64,000 bases of DNA from Polaribacter porphyrae (GTDB taxonomy: Bacteria > Bacteroidota > Bacteroidia > Flavobacteriales > Flavobacteriaceae). Shown here piece by piece: positions 26,472-35,388 of this stretch. The stretch is from positions 1,488,309 to 1,552,308 of the forward strand of contig NZ_MSCN01000001.1 of assembly GCF_002954685.1 (NCBI RefSeq). Reading direction: 5' to 3'. Numbering within the stretch: the first letter of the stretch is position 1; the number at the start of each line of letters is the position of its first letter. Below the pieces are notes generated by a model that was not told the origin of the DNA, made no database searches, and saw only the letters and a list, made by a program, of their open reading frames with translations. The translations under genes were made by a program, and so were the position numbers.

Positions 26472-28307
26472 TTGAAAAATATTTTTTTTAACACCTTATT
26501 TATAAGCTTTATAATTAATATAAATGCTTATAATTTAAAAAAAGAAATAGCTGAAGATGACCCTAAAAAAAAATTGGCATCTTCAGTTTTTTTTATACAA
26601 ATTGACACTCTGATTCAAAATGAATTCAATAAAATATTAAGACTTAACAAGAATGAAAAATATGCTATCGCTTTAGAAAGATCACTTAAACTTTATGATA
26701 AAAGTATAGAAATAGGTGATCTTTATTGGATATCTAAAATATCTTTTGAATTAGGTAATATTTACGGAAAAACTAATAACCCTAAAGAATCTCTAAAGTA
26801 TTATAAAAAATCCTTACAAAATTATAATAAGCAACAAGAAGAAACTGAAATAAATTTATCTAAAACCGAAATGGCTTTTAGGGTTTTAAGAATTGGTAGT
26901 ACTTATCAAAAAATAGCTGTTGCACTTGAAAATGAATTATCAACAAAATATATAGATAGTGCTAAATTATATTATAGTAAATTAGAGAATATTCCAGCAC
27001 TCAATAAACAAATTGAAATCTTCAAAGCTTCAGCATTCAATAATTTATCTGGAATTTATGAAACAGATTCAGTTTATGATAAAGCTGAATATTACATATT
27101 AAAAGCATTAAAAATTAATGAAAAATATAAGAATAATTTGAAAATTGCGTCAACCCTAAATAATCTTGGTAATATTTATTTATCACAAAATTATTTTGAC
27201 AAATCAAAAACTATTTATTTAAAAGCTATTCAATTAATCAAAAATGATGATAGTTCTAAAGCTATAAGGTTTAAAGCAAGTTTATATTTTAATTTAGCCT
27301 GGGCAATGCGTAATTTAAAAGATTATAAAGCTTATGATTTTCAAGAACTATACTATGAATATGAAGATACTATAAGAGAAAGAGAATTTCGAGGAATAAT
27401 AGAAAATATTCAAAGTAAATATAACTTTAATACTCAAAAAGAATTATTTCTAGAACAAGAAGAAAACAAAAGACTACAAGATCAACAAACATTTATTATT
27501 ATTGGAATAATATCACTAGTAATTATTATATCTTTAATTTACTATTTAAACTTCTTTAAGTTAAAACAAAAAAACTTGGCTTTAAAACTAGAGCAAACTG
27601 AACTTCTAAAAAATAAAGAACTAGATAAAGTTAAATCAGAAGCTAAAACTAGAATAATTAACGCTACAATGGATGGTGAGGAATCAGAAAGAAAAAAAAT
27701 AGCAGAAACCTTACATGATAGTGTTAGTGCTCTTTTGTCGTCTGCAAACTTACATTTGCAAGCAACCAGAAAACAGTTTAATGGTAATACTCCTTTAGAG
27801 ATAGATAAAACACAAGAAATAATTTCTGAAGCTACATATAAAATTAGAGATTTATCCCACACTTTAGTGTCGTCTGTTTTATTAAAATTTGGTTTAAATT
27901 ATGCAATTAGAGATATTGCTGAAAAGTATTCTAATTCTTCATTAAAAGTAGATACAGAAATTAAAAATGTAAAAAGGTATCATCAAAATTTTGAAATAAA
28001 AGTATATAATATCACTCATGAGTTCATTAATAATATCTTAAAACATAGTAAAGCTAGTAATGCTATTATAAAACTAAAAGAAGAAAATAACGAACTAATT
28101 ATTTCAATAACAGATGATGGTATTGGTTTTGATAAAACAAAAATTAATGATAAGGAAGGTTTAGGAATTAATCAAATAGATGCCAGAATTCAGATGATGA
28201 AAGGTACTTTTCATATAGAATCTGCTCTGAATAAGGGCACTAATATATTTGTAAAATTACCAATTGTAGAAAAAGAAAAACCTAACTACGCTTCTCTAGT
28301 TCAATAA
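26472..28307 (+). CDS. TPR sensor histidine kinase (NarX/DegS-type, HisKA_3)
   Basis: A 611-residue kinase. The start is TTG 26472, giving a signal-like segment (FFNTLFISFIININA). Residues about 40-310 form TPR repeats outside the membrane (LNNLGNIYLSQNYFDKSKTI), a single membrane helix (IIIGIISLVIIISLIYYL) follows, then a coiled coil. The HisKA_3 dimerisation helix has the phospho-acceptor His415 (AETLHDSVSALLSSA), and the ATPase domain shows the N box (HEFINNILKHS) and G boxes (DDGIGFD, EGLGINQIDARI). This kinase class pairs with LuxR-type regulators, matching the regulator at 24924. The 3' end overlaps the convergent phosphodiesterase gene by 26 bases. Confidence 0.9.
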   Translation: MKNIFFNTLFISFIININAYNLKKEIAEDDPKKKLASSVFFIQIDTLIQNEFNKILRLNKNEKYAIALERSLKLYDKSIEIGDLYWISKISFELGNIYGKTNNPKESLKYYKKSLQNYNKQQEETEINLSKTEMAFRVLRIGSTYQKIAVALENELSTKYIDSAKLYYSKLENIPALNKQIEIFKASAFNNLSGIYETDSVYDKAEYYILKALKINEKYKNNLKIASTLNNLGNIYLSQNYFDKSKTIYLKAIQLIKNDDSSKAIRFKASLYFNLAWAMRNLKDYKAYDFQELYYEYEDTIREREFRGIIENIQSKYNFNTQKELFLEQEENKRLQDQQTFIIIGIISLVIIISLIYYLNFFKLKQKNLALKLEQTELLKNKELDKVKSEAKTRIINATMDGEESERKKIAETLHDSVSALLSSANLHLQATRKQFNGNTPLEIDKTQEIISEATYKIRDLSHTLVSSVLLKFGLNYAIRDIAEKYSNSSLKVDTEIKNVKRYHQNFEIKVYNITHEFINNILKHSKASNAIIKLKEENNELIISITDDGIGFDKTKINDKEGLGINQIDARIQMMKGTFHIESALNKGTNIFVKLPIVEKEKPNYASLVQ

Positions 28308-28779
28308 TTTCCATATTTTTAATATCACCTTTATCTACTTGAAAACGTAGCATGGTTCTAATTTTATGAAAACCATGTTTACCAGCTGCACCAGGATTTA
28401 GATGTAATAGATTTAGTTTTTTATCAAACTGAACTTTTAAAATATGAGAATGCCCACTAATAAATATTTTTGGTGGGTTTTTTGTGATTTCTTCATAAAT
28501 TCTTGGTTTGTATTTATATGGATATCCTCCAATATGAGTAATCCAAACTGATACATCTTCAACTGTAAATTTATTATCTAAAGGAAACTCTGTTCTTATA
28601 TCTTTATCATCAATATTACCAAAAACAGCACGTAAAGGTTTTAAGGCTTTTATTGCATCTGTAACTTTTAAATTTCCAATATCTCCTGCATGCCAAACTT
28701 CATCAGCTTGTTTTACAAACTTTAAAATCTGATTATCAATAAAACCATGTGTATCTGATAATAATAAAATTTTCTTCAT
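28282..28779 (-). CDS. YfcE/MJ0936-type metallophosphoesterase
   Basis: A 165-residue calcineurin-like phosphoesterase. From ATG 28779 the protein opens KKILLLSDTHGF (DxH metal motif), then VWHAGDIGN (GD), VFGNID (GN), HIGG and ISGHSHI (GHxH), the complete set of metal ligands of the family. Likely a phosphodiesterase of unknown substrate. A 14-codon upstream extension exists but adds nothing family-like and is not preferred. The 3' end overlaps the kinase gene. Confidence 0.9.
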   Translation of the reverse strand: MKKILLLSDTHGFIDNQILKFVKQADEVWHAGDIGNLKVTDAIKALKPLRAVFGNIDDKDIRTEFPLDNKFTVEDVSVWITHIGGYPYKYKPRIYEEITKNPPKIFISGHSHILKVQFDKKLNLLHLNPGAAGKHGFHKIRTMLRFQVDKGDIKNMEIIELEKRS

Positions 28780-28842
28780 TATTCTTTTTGAAGTAAATAT
28801 TAACGTCTCTATAAGATTCAAAAATAAGTATTCCTAAATAAA

Positions 28843-29604
28843 ATGCTTAATTTTGATGTCTTTAAACAGATAAATTTTTTGAGGTATTTTATAGAACTTT
28901 CTTACAATGGAAAAAATTATCATGGTTGGCAAATTCAACCAGATGCTATTTCTGTACAAGAAAAACTAAATAACGCTTTAAGTACTCTTTATCAAAAAGA
29001 TATTCAAGTTGTAGGTGCAGGTAGAACAGATACAGGGGTTCATGCAAAACAGATGTTTGCCCATTTTGATTCTACAGAACCTTTAGAGAAAGAGATAGTT
29101 TTTAAATTGAATTCTATTTTACCAAATGATATTACTGTGTACAAGGTTTTTCTTGTAGACAACAACAAACATGCACGTTTCGATGCAATATCTAGAAGTT
29201 ATGAATATAAAATTTGGCTGGGTAGAAATCCTTTTTTACTAGATTTTTCTTGGCAAATTCATTCTCAAAAACCTAATGTAAAATTGATGAATGATGCAGC
29301 TAAATTATTATTAAAGTATACAGATTTTGAATCTTTCTCTAAAGTAAAAACAGAAGTTTATACTTTTAATTGTGATATTACAGAAGCAATTTGGATTCAA
29401 AAAAATGATGATTTGACCTTCCATATATCAGCAAACAGATTTTTAAGAAATATGGTTAGAGCAATTGTGGGCACCTTACTAGATGTTGGTTTGGGTAAAA
29501 TAACTATAAATGATTTTAAAGAAATCATTGAAAGTAAAAATCGTAGTAATGCAGGATTGTCAGTCCCTGCAAAAGGCTTATTTTTAACAAAAATAAAATA
29601 TTAA
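28843..29604 (+). CDS. truA: tRNA pseudouridine(38-40) synthase TruA
   Basis: A 253-residue TruA, which makes pseudouridine at positions 38-40 of the tRNA anticodon arm. The catalytic Asp is in GAGRTDTGVHAK; other family segments are YHGWQIQPD at the start and FLRNMVRAIVGTLLDVGLGK near the end. ATG 28843 gives 12 residues more than most homologues, whose start would match TTG 28879 (RYFIELSYNG), so the start is uncertain. The ABC gene follows within four bases, so the two are cotranscribed. Confidence 0.95.
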   Translation: MLNFDVFKQINFLRYFIELSYNGKNYHGWQIQPDAISVQEKLNNALSTLYQKDIQVVGAGRTDTGVHAKQMFAHFDSTEPLEKEIVFKLNSILPNDITVYKVFLVDNNKHARFDAISRSYEYKIWLGRNPFLLDFSWQIHSQKPNVKLMNDAAKLLLKYTDFESFSKVKTEVYTFNCDITEAIWIQKNDDLTFHISANRFLRNMVRAIVGTLLDVGLGKITINDFKEIIESKNRSNAGLSVPAKGLFLTKIKY

Positions 29605-29607
29605 ATT

Positions 29608-31374
29608 TTGGCAGAAAAATCGGGTAATGCTTTCGACATAGAAATTTTCTCAAGACTCATGTCTTTTGCAAAACGCTATAAGTTGTATTTTTTTATAGCA
29701 GCTTCATCTACCATACTTTTAGCTTTATTTTCTGTATTATCGCCTTATATTTTAATAAATACAGTAGATGAATATATCCTCTCTAAAGATAAAGTTGGAT
29801 TATTAAACTACACTTTATTAATGCTAGGAGTTCTAATTATTGAAGTATTACTACAATTTACATTCATCTATTTTGCAAATTGGGTTGGGCAACACATTAT
29901 CAGAGATATTAGAATCAAAATATTTAAACATATTTTAGAGTTTAAAATGACTTATTTTGATAAAAACTCTGTTGGCAGATTAGTCACTAGAGTAGTTTCT
30001 GATATTGAGACTATAGCCGCTTTTTTTAGCAATGGTGTATTTACCATTTTAAGTGATATTTTAAAAATGCTAGCAGTAACAATTATAATGTTAGTACTAA
30101 ATTGGAAACTAGCCTTAATAACGTTAGCCATTTTACCAATATTAATTTATGCAACAAAATTATTTCAAGTAGCTATAAAAGCTACATTTCAAGAAGTTAG
30201 AAACCAAGTAGCTAACTTAAATGGTTTTGTACAAGAGCGAGTTACTGGGATGAAAATTGTACAACTCTTTAATAGAGAAAAAATTGAATATCAAAATTTT
30301 GTTGATATTAATGAAAAACATAAAAAGGCACATATAAAAACAATTTGGTACTATTCAGTTTTTTTTCCAATTGCAGAAATTTTATCTTCTATTGGTATAG
30401 GTTTACTAGTTTGGTTTGGAGGAGGACAAGTGGTGCAAAACTCTGGAGTTTCGGTTGGAATGATTATGGGATTCATACAATTTGCACAAATGTTATTTAG
30501 GCCTTTACGTCAAATTGCTGATAAATTTAACCAATTACAAATGGGAATTGTAGCTGGCGAACGTGTTTTCAAAGTAATAGATACACATAGTTCAATTGCC
30601 AAAAACGGTACTAAAATTGCTAAAAATTTAGTGGGTAATATTAGTTTTAAAAATGTTCGTTTTAGTTATACACAAGATGAAGAAGTTTTAAAAGGAATTA
30701 ATCTAGAAGTAAAAAGTGGACAAACCATAGCAATAGTCGGAGCAACTGGGGCAGGAAAATCAACAATTATAAATCTTATCAATCGTTTTTACGAAATTGA
30801 TAGTGGTAAAATTTTAGTTGATAATATTTCTGTTGATGAATATACACTTGACAGTTTACGCAATGAAATAGCTATTGTACTACAAGATGTTTTCTTGTTT
30901 TCTGATTCCATCCTAAATAATATCACTCTAAAAGATGAAAATATCACCCTAGAAGATGTTGAAAAAGCTGCAAAACAAATTGGTATTCATGATTTTATTA
31001 TGACTTTACCCAATGGTTATCACTATAATGTAAAAGAAAGAGGTGCAATGTTATCTTCTGGACAAAGACAGCTCATAGCCTTCTTAAGAGCTTATGTGAG
31101 CAAACCTAGCATTTTAATTTTAGATGAAGCAACTTCTTCTGTTGATGCAAATGCAGAGCAAATGATTCAATATGCAACAGAAACAATTACAAAAGATAGA
31201 ACATCAATAGTTATTGCACACAGATTAGCAACTATAAAGCAGGCTGATAAAATTATTGTAATGGATAGAGGACTAATTGTAGAAGAAGGCACACATACAG
31301 AGTTATTAGAAAAAGAAAATGGCTATTACAAAAATTTATATGACAAGCAATTTAGTTTAGACGTAGCTTCCTAA
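29608..31374 (+). CDS. ABC transporter, fused membrane and ATPase half (MsbA-like)
   Basis: A 588-residue ABC exporter half-transporter. The start is TTG 29608 (AEKSGNAFDIEIF). Six membrane helices fill residues about 20-320; the nucleotide-binding domain has Walker A (GATGAGKST), Q loop (IVLQDVFLF), signature (LSSGQRQLIAF), Walker B (ILILDEATSS) and H loop (VIAHRLATI). It should act as a homodimer or with another half-transporter, exporting lipids, drugs or peptides; the substrate cannot be told from sequence. Confidence 0.93.
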   Translation: MAEKSGNAFDIEIFSRLMSFAKRYKLYFFIAASSTILLALFSVLSPYILINTVDEYILSKDKVGLLNYTLLMLGVLIIEVLLQFTFIYFANWVGQHIIRDIRIKIFKHILEFKMTYFDKNSVGRLVTRVVSDIETIAAFFSNGVFTILSDILKMLAVTIIMLVLNWKLALITLAILPILIYATKLFQVAIKATFQEVRNQVANLNGFVQERVTGMKIVQLFNREKIEYQNFVDINEKHKKAHIKTIWYYSVFFPIAEILSSIGIGLLVWFGGGQVVQNSGVSVGMIMGFIQFAQMLFRPLRQIADKFNQLQMGIVAGERVFKVIDTHSSIAKNGTKIAKNLVGNISFKNVRFSYTQDEEVLKGINLEVKSGQTIAIVGATGAGKSTIINLINRFYEIDSGKILVDNISVDEYTLDSLRNEIAIVLQDVFLFSDSILNNITLKDENITLEDVEKAAKQIGIHDFIMTLPNGYHYNVKERGAMLSSGQRQLIAFLRAYVSKPSILILDEATSSVDANAEQMIQYATETITKDRTSIVIAHRLATIKQADKIIVMDRGLIVEEGTHTELLEKENGYYKNLYDKQFSLDVAS

Positions 31375-31502
31375 AAATATTACTTACACATTTATTCTGA
31401 ATAAAATTTTTATCAATAGAGTTAAAAAATAATTCTATAGGGATACTTTTTTCCTAACCTCAAACTTATTTTTGTATAAAATTATTAATTAAAAATCATA
31501 TT

Positions 31503-31955
31503 ATGAAAAAAATATTATTAGTGTTTGTGTTAGCAGTATCAACTGTATTAATTTCATGTAAAGAAAGTACAAAAAAAGAGGTTAATAAAGAAGTTTCTGA
31601 AATAAGTAATAATGCTAAAGATGGTATAAATGATTTAGGAAATAATATCAAGGAAGGCTATAATGATGTAAAAGAAAATATGAAATCTGCTTTTGATGAC
31701 ATTAAAATACCTGAATTAAATGATGAAAAAGCAGAGGCTCATCTAAAAAACTACTCGAGTTACATAAAAACACAGCTAGACAAAGGTATTAAAAATATTA
31801 AAAACTCTGAATTTACAAAAGAAGTAGAAAAATTCGCAAAAGAAAGTGAAGCTTTTATGAAAAATTTGAGTGCTGAAGCAAAAGCATCTTTTAAAGCAAC
31901 AATTGATAAAATTGATGCAAAAGCTGATGAAATTGAAAAAGATTTGGAAAACTAA
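31503..31955 (+). CDS. Helical lipoprotein, unknown
   Basis: A 150-residue lipoprotein (lipobox LISC, Cys at about residue 19). The mature part is almost all Lys/Glu/Ala/Asn-rich helix with a repeating KEGYNDVKENMKSAFDD pattern, similar in style to YtxH/LEA-like envelope or stress proteins, but no domain is assigned. A TATTTTTG box at 31467-31474 is a candidate -7 element, and a terminator follows at 31978, so it is a single-gene transcript. Confidence 0.7.
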   Translation: MKKILLVFVLAVSTVLISCKESTKKEVNKEVSEISNNAKDGINDLGNNIKEGYNDVKENMKSAFDDIKIPELNDEKAEAHLKNYSSYIKTQLDKGIKNIKNSEFTKEVEKFAKESEAFMKNLSAEAKASFKATIDKIDAKADEIEKDLEN

Positions 31956-31977
31956 AGTTATTAAAATATAAAATCTT

Positions 31978-32006
31978 AAAACTCTCAAAAATGAGAGTTT
32001 TTTTTG
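31978..32006. terminator. Terminator between lipoprotein gene and cdaA
   Basis: A 10-bp stem (AAAACTCTCA / TGAGAGTTTT) with an AAAA loop and a T run on the plus side; it also faces the converging cdaA transcript. Confidence 0.85.
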
Positions 32007-32007
32007 T

Positions 32008-32784
32008 TTACATCAAATCTTTTTTAAGTTTTTCATTCAGTTCATCTTGGGTAGTGTACAATACAAATTCTCCATCTTTAATATAAGAAATCTCACCAGT
32101 TTCTTCAGAAACAAGTAAACAAACAGCATCTGTTTTTTCTGTAACACCAATAGCAGCTCTGTGTCTTAACCCAAATCTTGAAGGTATTTTAGAACTATCA
32201 GAAATAGGTAATACAACTCTAGTTGCTACCACAAAATTATCTCTAATAATAGTAGCACCATCATGTAAAGGACTGTTTTTAAAAAAAATACTTTCTAAAA
32301 TAACTTCGTTTATAAGAGCATTCATGGCATCACCTGTACTAATTAAAAAATCTAAATTATTAGTACGTTCAATAACAATTAAAGCTCCTGTTTTAGTTTT
32401 TGACATATTATTACATGCTTTTACCAAAACTTCTGTATTAATTTCTGACCCAATTTCTGATTTCAAAAATTTAAGTTGATTAAAAAAACTACGTTTATTT
32501 GAAAAATTGGTTGTGCCAACCATTAATAAAAATTTCCTAATTTCTTGTTGAAAAACAATTATTAATGCAATAACTCCACCACCTAAAAGTGTACCTAAAA
32601 TATTGCTTAACATTTGCATTTTAAGAGCTTCAGTAATTTTCCAAATAGCAAAAATAATAGCAATTCCTATTACAATATTTATTGCAACTGTACCTTTTAA
32701 AAGCTTGTAAATATAATATAGCAATATCGCTACAAGTAAAATATCTAATGCATCTAAAAAAGAAAACTCGATAAAATCTAACAT
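32008..32784 (-). CDS. cdaA: Diadenylate cyclase CdaA
   Basis: A 258-residue membrane-bound c-di-AMP synthase. Three N-terminal membrane helices (residues about 10-80) are followed by the DAC domain with both catalytic motifs: SPLHDGATI (DGA) and GLRHRAAIG (RHR). The length and layout match CdaA (YbbP). It makes c-di-AMP from two ATP. A probable hydrolase of c-di-AMP, PgpH, is encoded 2.6 kb further on the same strand. Confidence 0.95.
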   Translation of the reverse strand: MLDFIEFSFLDALDILLVAILLYYIYKLLKGTVAINIVIGIAIIFAIWKITEALKMQMLSNILGTLLGGGVIALIIVFQQEIRKFLLMVGTTNFSNKRSFFNQLKFLKSEIGSEINTEVLVKACNNMSKTKTGALIVIERTNNLDFLISTGDAMNALINEVILESIFFKNSPLHDGATIIRDNFVVATRVVLPISDSSKIPSRFGLRHRAAIGVTEKTDAVCLLVSEETGEISYIKDGEFVLYTTQDELNEKLKKDLM

Positions 32785-32827
32785 TTACAAAGATTGATTT
32801 TCGTAAATGTACTAATAAATTTGATTA

Positions 32828-33430
32828 TTATTTTAGTTCATCATCAGAAAGTAATAATGGATATTTATCACGAACTATTTTAATTTTATTTTCTAGTATT
32901 TTGTCTTTAAAGTTAGATTTCTTAAAATCATCTAATAGACTGCTATAATTTTGTTGAAATAATTTTACTGCAATTTTATTTCTTAAATGAGTGTAACTTG
33001 CATTTATATTATCAATCGTAGAAATATAAGTTTTATAAGAAGTATTTCTATCTGTTTTTAAAGAAATAAATGCTTTTGATGGATGATCTGAAAGTGTTGC
33101 TAACTTTTCGCCTTCACACCAATCACAATTATTTTTATTTTGATCTAAACCACCTCCATTATCAATAAAATCAATAGCTAATTCTGTTAAGTTTTCTAAT
33201 GAAATTTCATTTTTATCAACCATAATTTTATTTTTTGAATTGATATAAACCTCAAGAATATTTCTATCATGAATTATTAATGTTGAAGATATTTTATCTT
33301 TTTTTGGAATTTTACGTAGAATTCCTGATTCAACATTCATAGTTGTTGTTACTAAAAAGAAAATTAGTAATAGAAATGCAATATCTGCCATTGAGCCTGC
33401 ATTAATTTCTGGTGATTCTTTTCTACTCAT
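32828..33430 (-). CDS. ExbD-family biopolymer transport protein
   Basis: A 200-residue protein with one N-terminal membrane helix (ADIAFLLLIFFLVTTTM, with the conserved Asp in the helix) and a periplasmic domain, as in ExbD/TolR, which couple the proton gradient to TonB-dependent uptake. No exbB or tonB is next to it. The periplasmic part is longer than classical ExbD and contains a CDWC (CxxC) segment within GLDQNKNNCDWCEGEKLA. Confidence 0.85.
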   Translation of the reverse strand: MSRKESPEINAGSMADIAFLLLIFFLVTTTMNVESGILRKIPKKDKISSTLIIHDRNILEVYINSKNKIMVDKNEISLENLTELAIDFIDNGGGLDQNKNNCDWCEGEKLATLSDHPSKAFISLKTDRNTSYKTYISTIDNINASYTHLRNKIAVKLFQQNYSSLLDDFKKSNFKDKILENKIKIVRDKYPLLLSDDELK

Positions 33431-33577
33431 AATACCTAGTTTTTAAAAGTGAATAAATTTGTTTTAACTCTCTTTCTTCTGATAAAAAATCAGAAAGAAG
33501 TTTTAAAGTTTAACTAGGCGAGTTTTGGTGTTAACATTTATTTAACAAAAAGAATGCCAGAGTAAGAATATCAAGTT

Positions 33578-34312
33578 TTATTTGATAATTAAATGAGGAA
33601 TTTTTTCTAAATCCCAATCAATAACTAAACCTTTTGCTAAAGATTTTGCTATTTTTTTTCCGTATAATAATTCGCATAAATATAAGGAAGCTTCAAAAGA
33701 CTTTGCACCACCAACAGAAGTAATATATTTATTATCATGAACAAAAAGAACTTCTTTTCTAATATCTAAATCAGGAAACATTATTCTCATTTTATCAATA
33801 TCTGAAGGAAAAGTTGTAGAAACAGTATTCTTTAATAATCCTGCTTTTGCTAATACAAAAGCACCATCACAATGCGAAGTCACAAAAGTAGCTTCTTTAT
33901 CTACTTTCTTTACAAAATCTAGCATTGCTATATCTTCTAAATCAGAATCTAAATGATGTTCAGCAGAAGGAATAACCAAAATATCAATTTTTGGTAGTGA
34001 ATCTTTAAGATAATTAAAATCAGGAATGATTCGCATTCCTTCAAAAGTGGTAATAGATTTACTAGTATTTGCAACAGTAAACACATTCATAGCTTTTATA
34101 TTTTCTCTAAAAATAGTATGTTGAAAAATATCAAAAGGAGCAGTTAATTCAGTATTATAAGTGCCATCCATAATTAAGAAAGCTACATTATATCCATCTT
34201 TAATAAGATTTGAAAAACTTTTAACTTTCAGAGTCTTCTCTTGTACTTCTTCTTTTTTAGCTTGACAACTAACTGCAAAAACAATTATACAGAATAAACA
34301 GATATACTTCAT
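33578..34312 (-). CDS. DJ-1/PfpI-family lipoprotein
   Basis: A 244-residue protein with a lipoprotein signal (lipobox VSC, Cys at about residue 16) and a DJ-1/PfpI/AraC-N-type domain: YNVAFLIMDGTYNTELTAPF, DILVIPSAEHH, and the nucleophile elbow VTSHCDGAFVLAKAG with the expected Cys. Most family members are cytoplasmic deglycases, hydratases or regulators, so an exported lipid-anchored form is unusual. Activity unknown. Its own transcript is likely, with a 148-base gap before the exbD-like gene. Confidence 0.82.
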   Translation of the reverse strand: MKYICLFCIIVFAVSCQAKKEEVQEKTLKVKSFSNLIKDGYNVAFLIMDGTYNTELTAPFDIFQHTIFRENIKAMNVFTVANTSKSITTFEGMRIIPDFNYLKDSLPKIDILVIPSAEHHLDSDLEDIAMLDFVKKVDKEATFVTSHCDGAFVLAKAGLLKNTVSTTFPSDIDKMRIMFPDLDIRKEVLFVHDNKYITSVGGAKSFEASLYLCELLYGKKIAKSLAKGLVIDWDLEKIPHLIIK

Positions 34313-34349
34313 AAGATATTATTTCAACTGAATATACAATAAAAGAAAA

Positions 34350-34838
34350 TTATATCTTGTTATTAATTCTTTTTAATAGTTTATTTTTAGAAGCATTATA
34401 AGATATTGCTATCTCCTCAAACTTCATAAGTTCAGTTAAAGAAAAAGGAGTGTTTTTATCTGATGTTAAAATTCTATCGCCATTTATTAAAATAGAATTT
34501 TCTGTTTCTATGTTAAAATCTATTACTGTATCCTCATAATTTAGCATTAAAATATTATTTCTCGTTAACAAATTATTTTTCCCAGAAAATTTATCTAATA
34601 CAAATATTTTCGTTTCAACGATATTAAATCCTCTTTGTTTTTTGATAATTTCTGTTTCGATATAAAATTTAACTTTCGTTTGAGGTCTGCATCCAAGTTG
34701 ATTTTGTAATAATAATTCATTTAAATTTTTCTTATTTTCTATAGAAAATTCATTTAGTATTTTCTTTTCATTTTTATCAAGTGATATATTACTAAAAAAT
34801 ATAAATACTGAAATCGATATAATTTTAAGGGTTTTCAT
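34350..34838 (-). CDS. Exported protein, unknown
   Basis: A 162-residue protein with a hydrophobic N-terminus (KIISISVFIFFSNISL) and a mature part of alternating strands (KVKFYIETEIIKK, SILINGDRILT). No family recognised. It shares strand and region with the DJ-1-like lipoprotein gene, 37 bases away, so they may be cotranscribed. Confidence 0.6.
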   Translation of the reverse strand: MKTLKIISISVFIFFSNISLDKNEKKILNEFSIENKKNLNELLLQNQLGCRPQTKVKFYIETEIIKKQRGFNIVETKIFVLDKFSGKNNLLTRNNILMLNYEDTVIDFNIETENSILINGDRILTSDKNTPFSLTELMKFEEIAISYNASKNKLLKRINNKI

Positions 34839-35004
34839 GAGAATATTTTAATTATTATTCAAATATCTAATAAATAAGTAGTTGATTTAATTTACTTCGA
34901 TTAATAAAATTCTTGTGTAGATGAATAGTGTATTTGATATAGATAAGTACATATAATCTTTAATTTAATATTTATTGATTATTAAATAGATAGTTTAAGG
35001 AAAC

Positions 35005-35033
35005 AAAAAAGCCTCACATTTCTGTGAAGCTTT
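35005..35033 (-). terminator. Terminator of the tRNA cluster
   Basis: On the minus strand the stem AAGCTTCACA / TGTGAGGCTT (one G-T pair) with a GAAA loop is followed by six T, just 3' of tRNA-Arg. Confidence 0.85.
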
Positions 35034-35036
35034 ATG

Positions 35037-35110
35037 TGATCGCGACAGGATTCGAACCTGTGACCGTCTGCTTAGAAGGCAGATGCTCTATCCAGCTGAG
35101 CTACGCGACC
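35037..35110 (-). tRNA. tRNA-Arg (TCT)
   Basis: A complete 74-nt cloverleaf on the minus strand with acceptor GGTCGCG/CGCGATC (one G-T pair), D arm AGCTCAGCTGGATAGAGC, anticodon loop CTTCTAA (TCT), T loop GTTCGAATC and discriminator A. CCA is not encoded. Last of three tRNAs in one transcript. Confidence 0.97.
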
Positions 35111-35131
35111 AGTAAAGTAACTCTTAAAAAG

Positions 35132-35206
35132 TCGGGGTGGCAGGATTCGAACCTGCGACCTCCGCGTCCCAAACGCGGCGCGATAACCGGGCTACGCTAC
35201 ACCCCG
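35132..35206 (-). tRNA. tRNA-Pro (TGG)
   Basis: A complete 75-nt cloverleaf on the minus strand with acceptor CGGGGTG/CACCCCG, anticodon stem CCGCG/CGCGG with loop TTTGGGA (TGG), T loop GTTCGAATC and discriminator A. CCA is not encoded. Confidence 0.97.
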
Positions 35207-35217
35207 AAGCAATTTTG

Positions 35218-35301
35218 CGGAGAGACAGGGACTCGAACCCTGGCGACCAAAAAAGGTCGACAGATTAGCAATCTGCTGCATTACCACTCTGCCACCTCTC
35301 C
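35218..35301 (-). tRNA. tRNA-Ser (GCT)
   Basis: An 84-nt class II tRNA on the minus strand. Acceptor GGAGAGG/TCTCTCC, anticodon loop TTGCTAA (GCT), a long variable arm with stem CGACC/GGTCG around a T-rich loop, T loop GTTCGAGTC and discriminator G, as expected for serine. Confidence 0.97.
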
Positions 35302-35342
35302 GAAAAATTTTGAACTTAAACTGTCAAAATAAATTGCGAGTG

Positions 35343-35373
35343 CAAATGTAATATTACAATTACAATTTACCAA
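35343..35373 (-). promoter_or_regulatory. Promoter of the tRNA-Ser-Pro-Arg cluster
   Basis: On the minus strand TTG at 35373-35371, a 20-base spacer, then TACATTTG at 35350-35343: a full TTG-N20-TAnnTTTG match, 42 bases before tRNA-Ser. Confidence 0.85.
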
Positions 35374-35388
35374 GATTTTTTGTTTTTT

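Noticed and set aside
33435..33518. Inverted repeats upstream of the exbD-like gene (CCTAGTT with AACTAGG, and an inner TTCTGAT with ATCAGAA)
   Set aside because: The stems are imperfect and far apart, with no clear promoter or gene logic; chance in AT-rich DNA is likely.
35024..35332. A 102-residue plus-strand open frame across the three tRNA genes
   Set aside because: It is the antisense of tRNA-Arg, -Pro and -Ser; the peptide motifs FEPVT, WQDSNLRPP and GTRTLA are the well-known artefact of reading through tRNA T arms.
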